A DNA stretch of 24,002 nt from an uncultured Oscillospiraceae bacterium (GTDB lineage: Bacteria; Bacillota; Clostridia; Oscillospirales; Oscillospiraceae), in contig CAADUW010000048.1 of assembly GCA_900752285.1 (NCBI GenBank), forward strand, positions 1 through 24,002. The letters run 5' to 3'. Position 1 is the first letter of the stretch; every line of letters starts with the position of its first letter. A program made the translations under genes and the position numbers. The notes below the pieces were generated by a model, which saw only the letters and a list, made by a program, of their open reading frames with translations, was not told the origin of the DNA and ran no database searches. Shown piece after piece: positions 8,392 through 14,749 of the stretch.

Positions 8392-9021
8392 ATGAAAAAA
8401 TCCGGAGCCACGGGCTGGAGCCTTGCGGGGCTGACCCTGTGCCTGTTTGCCGTTTTTCTCCTCTGTGCCGCGCTGCGGGGGAAGCCTGTTGTAAAAATGG
8501 ATACCGCCCCGGTGCTCCACGCCTGTGAAAACGGTCTGGACATCGCCGTCTCCGGGGATTACGCATCGCTGGAGTCCCTTCTCTCCGGTTCCGCCGCGCT
8601 GGGAGATTCCCCCGCCCGGGACGGTACTGCGGAGGGACAGATCTGGGACGCGTATCTCAAAAGTCTTTCCTGGGAATTCATCTCCGACCCTTATGCCGTC
8701 GGAACGCACCTGGCAGTGGATGTCCGGGTCACCTGTCTGGACATTGGGGCCGTTACCGCTTCCCTGAACGCCGCCGCACCTGAAATTCTCACGCAGAAGG
8801 CTTCCCAACTGGAAGAGGCACAGGTTTACGATTCCGCCCACAATTATCAGCCGGACTTCCTTTCAGAGGTTCTTGCCCAGTCCGCCGCGCAGGCCCTGCA
8901 TCAGGTAGATACCACGGCAGAACACAATCTGACCGTACAGCTGACCCGGGAGGATGGAAGCTGGAAGATCGTCCCCACAGACGGGTTCCTCAGTCTGCTC
9001 AGCGGCTTTGTATCCGGATAA
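8392..9021 (+). CDS. Small membrane-anchored extracytoplasmic protein of unknown function
   Basis: A 209-residue protein with one N-terminal hydrophobic helix (about 9-28) and a soluble remainder that should face outward. I do not recognise a named family. The ending, HNLTVQLTREDGSWKIVPTD, has the alternating strand pattern and the closing W-K-I strand seen in NTF2-like and DUF4878-type lipoprotein domains, so a cone-shaped alpha/beta fold is possible. There is no lipobox cysteine that would make it a clear lipoprotein. ATG 8392 follows AGAGGGA (8377-8383) by 8 bases. It sits 54 bases after the leucine-rich-repeat gene and 12 bases before the glycosidase gene, so it is probably co-transcribed and may act with them. 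Confidence 0.8.
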   Translation: MKKSGATGWSLAGLTLCLFAVFLLCAALRGKPVVKMDTAPVLHACENGLDIAVSGDYASLESLLSGSAALGDSPARDGTAEGQIWDAYLKSLSWEFISDPYAVGTHLAVDVRVTCLDIGAVTASLNAAAPEILTQKASQLEEAQVYDSAHNYQPDFLSEVLAQSAAQALHQVDTTAEHNLTVQLTREDGSWKIVPTDGFLSLLSGFVSG

Positions 9022-9033
9022 GAGGTGACGCAC

Positions 9034-10155
9034 ATGACGAATAAAACAAAACGGGGGCTGTCTGCCTTTCTGCTGATTCTCTGCTGTGGAATTGCCCTGC
9101 TGCTGACGCTTGCTCCCGGTGAAACGGAGAAAAAAGCTGCTTCCGTGGATTATGACCCGGCGGAGGTCTGGGATGCGGAAATGTCCGACCGGTTTTCCCA
9201 AATTTTGCTGGATCAGGCAGCTGTAAAGAAAAAGGAATACAAAATCCCGGACTCCGCCGTCTCCGCTCCTCTTCCGGATGAAAGCTGCTACGGCGAAGCC
9301 CAGAGTGCTGCCGAGCTGCAATGGTTGGCGGACAAGGCTGCGGATATTCTGGAAGGACAGTCCCTGTATTTCTCCACGGATATTGAGATCTTTCCGGACA
9401 GCACCATTCACTACTATCTGGACGAGACGCTCCTTGTCATTACCTGGAAACAGGTGATCTCCCACACGGTCTTTACCTTCTCGGAGGTCAAGCTCATGCA
9501 CCCGTCCCAGTTCCGCCGGTACCTGACCGGAGGGGAATTTGCTTCCGGGACGCTGTCCAAGCCCACGGAAATGGCGCAGACCGTAAATGCGGTGGTTGCG
9601 TGCAGCGCGGACTTTTATGCCTACCGCCGGAAGGGCCTCACCGTGACAGACGGCACCGTCAACAGGTATAACCCGGGAATTCCGGACACCTGTTATGTAG
9701 ACGCGGAAGGAAATCTGATTCTGGAGCGGGATCAGGATTTTGCCGACGCCGCGGAAGTACAGGCTTACGTGGATGCAAACAACATCCGTTTTTCCCTTTC
9801 CTTTGGTCCGAACCTTGTCAAGGACGGCGAGTATGTGTGCCCGAAGAACTATCCGCTGGGGGAAGTGAAAAAGCGTTACCCCCGGGCCGCCATCTGCCAG
9901 ATGGACCGGCTGCACTACCTTTTTGCCGCCGCCAATATGGATCTGCATTATTACAATCCCCTGACCATGGAGGAGTTCTCTCAGTGCATTTATGATCTCG
10001 GCTGCAAGCAGGCCTATGCGCTGGACGGCGGTCAGTCCGCCACCGTTGTCATGCACGACCAACTCATGAACAAGGTCAATTACGGCAGCGAGCGGCTGAT
10101 GAGCGACATCATTTACTTTGCCACCGCAAAGCCTTCCGGGAGCGTGAATCCATGA
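9034..10155 (+). CDS. Phosphodiester glycosidase (NAGPA domain) family protein
   Basis: A 373-residue protein with an N-terminal hydrophobic helix (about 8-25) and a C-terminal NAGPA domain (Pfam family named after the human mannose-6-phosphate uncovering enzyme). The domain shows ADFYAYR, GLTVTDGTV, FGPNLVKDGE and the diagnostic ending ALDGGQSATVVM with D331-G332-G333, followed by a Ser-Glu-Arg segment and MSDIIYFAT. Family members cleave a sugar from a phosphodiester; bacterial substrates are mostly unproven but plausibly wall or teichoic-type glycans or exopolysaccharide. I chose ATG 9034, which AGAGG (9021-9025) precedes by 8 bases, over an upstream GTG at 9025 that overlaps the ribosome site. 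The stop overlaps the next start by 4 bases (ATGA), implying translational coupling. Family call is firm, substrate unknown. Confidence 0.88.
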   Translation: MTNKTKRGLSAFLLILCCGIALLLTLAPGETEKKAASVDYDPAEVWDAEMSDRFSQILLDQAAVKKKEYKIPDSAVSAPLPDESCYGEAQSAAELQWLADKAADILEGQSLYFSTDIEIFPDSTIHYYLDETLLVITWKQVISHTVFTFSEVKLMHPSQFRRYLTGGEFASGTLSKPTEMAQTVNAVVACSADFYAYRRKGLTVTDGTVNRYNPGIPDTCYVDAEGNLILERDQDFADAAEVQAYVDANNIRFSLSFGPNLVKDGEYVCPKNYPLGEVKKRYPRAAICQMDRLHYLFAAANMDLHYYNPLTMEEFSQCIYDLGCKQAYALDGGQSATVVMHDQLMNKVNYGSERLMSDIIYFATAKPSGSVNP

Positions 10156-11126
10156 ATCAAATTGCTGTTCTTCTGGAAAATACCACCATTTACTGGTATT
10201 CCATTTTCCTCGCCCTGGCTGTGGGCACCGGCCTCTGCTTTTTCATGGCGTTTTCCGCCCGGGCCGGGATCCCCGGGTACCGGGCGGCAGTATGCGCCCT
10301 TACCGCTCTGTGCCTTTCTCTGCTCCTTTCCCGGCTGGTATTCTGGTATTGCCGGGCAGACACCTATCACAGCCTTCGTCAGGCCCTTACGGACCGCTCC
10401 ACCGGGACCCTTGCGCTTGCGGGAGCCTTCTTCGGCTGCGGACTGACGGCACTGCTCCTTGGAAAATATGCAGGCGGTACCCTCCGGCTGCTGGACTGCA
10501 TGTGCGGCGCCGGTTCGGCGGCCATCTGCATCGGGCGGCTGGGCGGCTTCTTTTCCTCCGCCGACCGGGGCCAGATTCTGACGGGAATGACCTTCCTCCC
10601 CTGGTCCTACCCGGTGATGAATGCCGCCTCCGGACAGCCGGAGCCCCGGCTTGCCACCTTTCTCTTTCAGGCAATTCTTGCGGGGGTGCTGTTCGCCGTT
10701 CTCTGGTACCTGTCCTTTTCTACCCGCCCCCGGCATATTCCGGCGGGGAAGCCGACGCTTCTGTTTCTCATGGTCTACGGCGCTTCTCAGGTTCTTCTGG
10801 ACAGCACCCGCTATGATTCTCTGTATCTGCGCAGCAACGGCTTCGTCAGCATGGTGCAGATCCTCGCCGCCGTCGCTTTGGCGGTCAGCATCATCCTCTG
10901 CTCTGTGGACACCGTAAAACGAAACGGATTCCGAAAATGGATGCTCACCGTCTGGGTGAGCATTGTGGGACTGTTTGGGCTGGCAGGATACATGGAATAT
11001 TATGTCCAGCGCCACGGACGGCAGGCATTTTTCGCCTACACCGTCATGGAGCACTGTCTTGTGATCATCATCGTCCTGGGCATTCGCCTATGGAAACGAT
11101 CCTTCGCCCCCCAAAAAGAAACATAA
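10152..11126 (+). CDS. Diverged Lgt-like (prolipoprotein diacylglyceryl transferase family) membrane protein
   Basis: A 324-residue polytopic membrane protein with about seven to eight helices. Several Lgt landmarks are traceable in order: IYWYSIFLALAVGTGL near the N-terminus, TLALAGAFFGCGL where Lgt has its GG-rich loop, IGRLGGFF with R129 in place of GRIGNF, and the late helix pattern MVYGASQVLLDSTR in place of the Lgt YG..RF..E..R block, then SMVQIL like the Lgt SxGQ block. Key Lgt positions look changed: the Asn-Gly-Glu after GRIG is absent and the late E becomes D or is lost. So it may be a paralogue with another lipid-linked role, or inactive. Its start overlaps the glycosidase stop (ATGA), a strong sign that the two products work together. 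It ends the cluster before a terminator. Confidence 0.72.
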   Translation: MNQIAVLLENTTIYWYSIFLALAVGTGLCFFMAFSARAGIPGYRAAVCALTALCLSLLLSRLVFWYCRADTYHSLRQALTDRSTGTLALAGAFFGCGLTALLLGKYAGGTLRLLDCMCGAGSAAICIGRLGGFFSSADRGQILTGMTFLPWSYPVMNAASGQPEPRLATFLFQAILAGVLFAVLWYLSFSTRPRHIPAGKPTLLFLMVYGASQVLLDSTRYDSLYLRSNGFVSMVQILAAVALAVSIILCSVDTVKRNGFRKWMLTVWVSIVGLFGLAGYMEYYVQRHGRQAFFAYTVMEHCLVIIIVLGIRLWKRSFAPQKET

Positions 11127-11135
11127 CACCGCACA

Positions 11136-11167
11136 CGGGCTTCCGGTTTTGGAAGCCCGCTTTTTTT
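11136..11167 (+). terminator. Rho-independent terminator of the envelope gene cluster
   Basis: CGGGCTTCC (11136-11144) pairs perfectly with GGAAGCCCG (11151-11159) across a 6-base loop and is followed by one C and seven Ts. It lies 9 bases after the Lgt-like stop and separates this cluster from the PadR operon. Confidence 0.92.
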
Positions 11168-11290
11168 GTCCCCTCACGATTTTCCGGATGGAACTTCATG
11201 GGGATTTCCCCTCAAAAATGGCAGTTTCCCGGTCAGGCAGACGCGATCCGCTGCCAACTTCCATGTGCTGTATTTTCTTTTTGAGATACA

Positions 11291-11319
11291 TTGACAGATG
11301 AGGTACTTTGTGCTATGAT
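11291..11319 (+). promoter_or_regulatory. Strong promoter of the PadR operon
   Basis: Consensus TTGACA (11291-11296), a 17-base spacer and TATGAT (11314-11319) with an extended TGC. This is the best promoter in the window. Transcription should start near 11326, 18 bases before the padR-family start. Confidence 0.85.
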
Positions 11320-11327
11320 GATATCAC
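11310..11327. promoter_or_regulatory. Imperfect palindrome over the -10 box, candidate PadR operator
   Basis: GTGCTATGA-TGATATCAC is an 18-bp imperfect palindrome (7 of 9 positions match between arms) that covers the -10 box and start site. PadR proteins commonly bind such sites at their own promoters, so autoregulation is likely; the binding itself is inference. Confidence 0.45.
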
Positions 11328-11343
11328 AAAGGAGGGATGGGAC

Positions 11344-11682
11344 ATGTCGATTGCGGGTGATCTGATACGCGGGCACACGGACGCCATTATTCTGGCGCGG
11401 CTGCTGCGCTCCGACAGCTACGGCTACGAAATCAATAAAACCATCTCTACCCTCTCCGGCGGGCGGTTTGAACTGAAGGAGGCAACGCTGTATACCTCCT
11501 TCAAGCGGCTGGAGGAAACGGGCTGCATCACCTCCTACTGGGGCGGCAGTGGGCCGGGGGCCCGGCGGCGGTACTATTCCATTACCCAAACCGGCCGGGA
11601 GACCTGTGCCCGGCTTTTACAGGAGTGGCGGGAAACCCGGGAAATTATGGACAATCTTTTGCATGTGGAGGAAGAAGCATGA
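11344..11682 (+). CDS. PadR family transcriptional regulator
   Basis: A 112-residue winged-helix regulator with the PadR fold. Visible are HTDAIILARLL, SYGYEI, the recognition-region segment ATLYTSFKRLEETGCI, the wing YYSITQTGRE and a short C-terminal dimer helix. The frame is open a little upstream, but ATG 11344 is supported by AAGGAGG (11329-11335) at 8 bases spacing. Its stop overlaps the next start by 4 bases (ATGA). PadR proteins usually repress their own operon until a ligand or stress relieves them; the palindrome at 11310-11327 is the obvious site. In many Firmicutes a PadR gene of this size precedes HAAS/DUF1700-like and DUF4097 genes, exactly as here. Confidence 0.93.
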   Translation: MSIAGDLIRGHTDAIILARLLRSDSYGYEINKTISTLSGGRFELKEATLYTSFKRLEETGCITSYWGGSGPGARRRYYSITQTGRETCARLLQEWRETREIMDNLLHVEEEA

Positions 11683-12302
11683 GAGAGCAGCTGATTCAAT
11701 ATGTGTCCCTGCTTTTCAGCGGGACGGAAAACTGTGAGGACATCCGGCAGGAAATCCTCCAGAATACACTGGACCGTTACGATGACCTGATCGCGGCGGG
11801 GAAAAGTCCGGAATATGCCTATCGGCAGGCAATTTCCGGCATTGGTGACATCAACGAAATTCTGGCGGGCCAGTCCGGCACCGCTCCGGATGCCCGCATC
11901 CCCGTATCCGAAGATCCGGACAGCGCCGCCGCAAAGCGGCTGATGCGTGCCCTCGCCATTGCCCTGTACATTCTCAGCATCACGCCCCTGATCCTGCTGT
12001 CTGAATTTGGTCAGGATACTCTTGGCTTCTGCTTTACCCTTGTAATGGTTGCGGTCGCCACGGTTTTACTGATTCTCGGCAAAAAGGAGCCTTCGGAGAC
12101 CGGTAGAACCATGAAGGTCCCTTCCGACCGGAAAAAGCTTCAGAAGTGCATCAACAACATCGTGGGCGCAGCCGGGCTTGCCGCCTATTTTATCGTGAGC
12201 TTCACCACCCATGCCTGGGCCCTGACCTGGCTCATTTTCCCGCTGACCGGTGCGGTGCAGGGGCTTCTGTCCGCCTGTCTGGATTTGATGGAGGTTAAGT
12301 AA
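11679..12302 (+). CDS. HAAS/DUF1700-like membrane protein
   Basis: A 207-residue protein. The N-terminal 65 residues are a helical cytosolic domain of the HAAS type (ENCEDIRQEILQNTLDRYDD, then an A-YRQAISGIGD segment), which in this family probably binds the partner PadR. Four transmembrane helices follow at about 90-108, 114-134, 157-175 and 180-200, with a basic loop between the second and third. Translation is probably coupled to the PadR gene through the ATGA overlap. By family, such proteins may tie the regulator to the membrane state; that role is inference. The DUF4097 gene follows after one base. Confidence 0.85.
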   Translation: MREQLIQYVSLLFSGTENCEDIRQEILQNTLDRYDDLIAAGKSPEYAYRQAISGIGDINEILAGQSGTAPDARIPVSEDPDSAAAKRLMRALAIALYILSITPLILLSEFGQDTLGFCFTLVMVAVATVLLILGKKEPSETGRTMKVPSDRKKLQKCINNIVGAAGLAAYFIVSFTTHAWALTWLIFPLTGAVQGLLSACLDLMEVK

Positions 12303-12303
12303 C

Positions 12304-13218
12304 ATGAAAAGAAGCGCCATTATCCGAATTATTGTCTTTGCCCTGATCATTCTGATGCTGGGCTGGCTTCTTGCCGCCGGGATTGCCCGGGAGAACCGGG
12401 TTCCCGCAGCTTCCAATACTTCTGACAGCACTACGCCCACCGACAAAACTTCCACCGGGGCGGAAGGCAGGGAGACATCCGCTTCCGGGACAGACTCCGG
12501 TATCCGGAGGGCTTCCCATGAAATCACCGAACTGGAAATCGACTGGGTATCCGGCTCTGTCACCGTTCAGCCCGGGGACACGGATGTGATCCTTTACGAG
12601 GAAACCGGCAGCTTTGACAGCAAGTATGCCATGGTCGCCACGGAATCGGAACACAAGCTGAAAATCGATTTCTGTGAGGACAGCGTGGCAAAGGGATTTG
12701 AATTCCACATCGGGATGAATCTCAACGCCAGCTCTCCCAAAAAGGATCTGACCGTCACCGTCCCCCGGAACTGGGAATGCACGGAACTGACCATTGAAAA
12801 TGTATCCGCTCCCGTCAGTCTTTCCGGTCTGTCTGTAGGGGAGCTGGAATACGATGGCGTAAGCGGGACCTTTACCCTGACGGACTGCACCGTGACCGAC
12901 CTGTCCGCGGATACGGTCTCGGGCGGAATTTCCTTCTCCGGCACCCTGGACGAGGCAGATCTGGATACCACCTCCGGGAGCATCCAGATGACCCTGTCCG
13001 ACCCCGCCAAATCCATTGAGGTGGACAGTGTCTCCGGCGGCGTGGATATTGCCTACCCGGACAACTGCGGCTTCACTGCCCGGTTTGACGCCGTCAGCGG
13101 AAAATTCTCCTCGGAAATCGGCGTCACCGCATCCAACGGCACCTATATCTCCGGTGACGGCAGTTGCCGGATCCGCATGGATTCCGTATCCGGCGGCATG
13201 CGCATTCATCGAAAGTAA
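12304..13218 (+). CDS. DUF4097 family beta-strand repeat protein, membrane anchored
   Basis: A 304-residue protein. An N-terminal hydrophobic helix (about 7-27) is followed by a Ser/Thr/Gly-rich linker (about 33-68) and then an outward-facing beta-repeat domain. At least six strand repeats carry a recurring D.(V/T)SG.. signature (WVSGSVTV, DGVSGTFTL, DTVSGGISF, DTTSGSIQM, DSVSGGVDI, DAVSGKFSS, DSVSGGMRI), which is the mark of DUF4097, a right-handed beta-helix-like fold. GGAGG at 12290-12294 is 9 bases before the ATG and lies inside the upstream gene. DUF4097 proteins often accompany PadR and HAAS proteins and are thought to be envelope-stress or adhesin-like proteins; the exact job is not settled. 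Confidence 0.88.
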   Translation: MKRSAIIRIIVFALIILMLGWLLAAGIARENRVPAASNTSDSTTPTDKTSTGAEGRETSASGTDSGIRRASHEITELEIDWVSGSVTVQPGDTDVILYEETGSFDSKYAMVATESEHKLKIDFCEDSVAKGFEFHIGMNLNASSPKKDLTVTVPRNWECTELTIENVSAPVSLSGLSVGELEYDGVSGTFTLTDCTVTDLSADTVSGGISFSGTLDEADLDTTSGSIQMTLSDPAKSIEVDSVSGGVDIAYPDNCGFTARFDAVSGKFSSEIGVTASNGTYISGDGSCRIRMDSVSGGMRIHRK

Positions 13219-13242
13219 TTTCCATCAGAAAGGGATACTGTT

Positions 13243-14607
13243 TTGAAAAATACGATCAGGCAGCTTTGCGGAATTCTGCTTGCAGTCAATCTTCTGCTGC
13301 TGTGCGTGGTGCAGGTGCTTGCCATTGTCCGGCTCTGGCCGCAGAAAAGCGCATTGGAAATTTCCGAGGTTCCCACACCGGAACCGGGAACTGCCGACGC
13401 CTCCGGGGGAACCGGTGCGGTTTCCAAAATCGAGCAGGAGCTGCCTGCGGAGCTTCAGGGAAATGACCTTTCCTTTTCCTGCCTGCTGACCAATGACACG
13501 GACCGGACTCTGACTCTGCAAACCTGGTACATTCAGGACTTCGACGGAGAAAATGCTGTGGGAGAGCCCTCTGGCGTGGATTTCCGGAACACCTTCGGTG
13601 ACATTACCGTTGCGCCGGGGCAGGACTATCTGGTAGAGGACCACTATCCCTATGGGGATGCCGAATTCACCAGCCGTGAGTACCGGTTCCTTCTTACGGA
13701 TTCCGCCGGGAATTCGGTAGAGGAACTGTTCCGGTTCACAGTCGATCCGGATCCGGCACAGGCGAACACGGCAGATTCCGGTGCCGATGCGGGACGGGAT
13801 CTGCAAACACTGCGCTATAACGCAGACTTTGCGGTAGAGGTATACCCCGGGGTTGAATGGGTCCCTGCCCGGGCACTGGGGGACAGCCGGTACACCAACG
13901 CCCAGATCAGTGCCATGCTGCGGGACACGCCGGAGCAGAAGCAGGCGGAAATTTCCACCCTGTACGAAGCCATGCAGCTTTACCAGATCGGCAATTTCTA
14001 CTCCTCCGACGACAATATTACCGTCTCGGAGGGTGGGCTTGACTGGGAGCATCACAAGCCCGGTTATGACGCGGTGCGTACCAATACGGGCTGCTGCGCT
14101 TCCAGTTCCGACTGGCTGAACTATATTCTCGCCGGAGACTATGAAGAGGTTGGCTTTCTTGCCTACTTCAAGCTGTACGGCAACGGACATGTATTCAACT
14201 ATATCCGGCAGGACGGCTTCTACTACATTGTCGATATGACCCACTACCGGACGGACTGGATGGAGACCCCTGTGGAAAACGGTCAGATTCAGGCGCATGA
14301 CCGCGGCGATCGCATTCTGGGCTCCATTCACCGGGTAAAGGACCTGCAAAGCTTTGTACGCTTTCTGGAAGAAGCATCCACGGACGACAGCCGTCCGGAC
14401 TTTATCTATCAGTACATGGCAGAAAATGTCTTTGCCGTTGCCATGAGTCAAAACGCCGCCAACGAATGGCACTTTACCATGGAGCAGGTACCCGGCGTAG
14501 AAGTAACCGTCCTCTATGACGACCCGGACGATGCCCTCACCGTTTCCTTCGCCGAGGGGCCAAAGAACCGCCCAGACTACAGCGAAGCCCCGGACTTTGT
14601 ATTCTGA
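13243..14607 (+). CDS. Secreted or anchored transglutaminase-like protein
   Basis: A 454-residue protein with an N-terminal hydrophobic helix (about 8-28). Residues about 55-165 look like a beta-sandwich domain (TNDTDRTLTLQTWYI, EYRFLLTDSAGN). Residues about 195-350 resemble the transglutaminase-like papain fold: TGCCASSSDWLNYIL with C284/C285, GNGHVFNYI with H316 and YYIVDMTHY with D331 give a Cys-His-Asp order and spacing. C285 is the likelier nucleophile. A TTG start at 13243 is used, 7 bases after GAAAGGGA (13228-13235); no ATG gives the hydrophobic start. It lies 24 bases after the DUF4097 gene and should be in the same operon. Such enzymes may crosslink or cleave peptide bonds at the cell surface; the activity is inference. 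Confidence 0.82.
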   Translation: MKNTIRQLCGILLAVNLLLLCVVQVLAIVRLWPQKSALEISEVPTPEPGTADASGGTGAVSKIEQELPAELQGNDLSFSCLLTNDTDRTLTLQTWYIQDFDGENAVGEPSGVDFRNTFGDITVAPGQDYLVEDHYPYGDAEFTSREYRFLLTDSAGNSVEELFRFTVDPDPAQANTADSGADAGRDLQTLRYNADFAVEVYPGVEWVPARALGDSRYTNAQISAMLRDTPEQKQAEISTLYEAMQLYQIGNFYSSDDNITVSEGGLDWEHHKPGYDAVRTNTGCCASSSDWLNYILAGDYEEVGFLAYFKLYGNGHVFNYIRQDGFYYIVDMTHYRTDWMETPVENGQIQAHDRGDRILGSIHRVKDLQSFVRFLEEASTDDSRPDFIYQYMAENVFAVAMSQNAANEWHFTMEQVPGVEVTVLYDDPDDALTVSFAEGPKNRPDYSEAPDFVF

Positions 14608-14615
14608 TTTTTTAT

Positions 14616-14700
14616 AAACGGAAATTCAGCCGGGATAAGGCCCCCGACTCTCCCGGAAGGAGTGCCGAGGGGCTTCGCACTGTGTCCCAAATTTCCGTTT
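14616..14700. repeat. 85-bp palindromic repeat, possible diverged relative of the 6159 and 18915 elements
   Basis: AAACGGAAATT (14616-14626) and AATTTCCGTTT (14690-14700) are perfect 11-bp terminal inverted repeats. Inside are CCGGGA/TCCCGG (14630-14656) and GCCCC/GGGGC (14640-14673). The left end, GGAAATTCAGCCGGG, resembles GGAATTCAGCGGGG of the element at 6159. The size equals that of the 18915 element. It lies just after the transglutaminase-like stop and may also help to end that transcript. Confidence 0.5.
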
Positions 14701-14705
14701 TCCGC

Positions 14706-14749
14706 AAAGCACGCCCCCGGGCCAGGAAATTGGTCCGGGGGCGTGCTTT
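14706..14749. terminator. Hairpin terminator between converging genes
   Basis: An 18-bp stem, 14706-14723 with 14732-14749, encloses an 8-base loop; one pair is G-T. The arms contain GCACGCCCCCGG and its complement. It ends in four Ts on the plus strand and three on the minus strand, and its base overlaps the stop codon of the minus-strand LTA-synthase-like gene. It probably stops transcripts from both sides. Confidence 0.75.
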
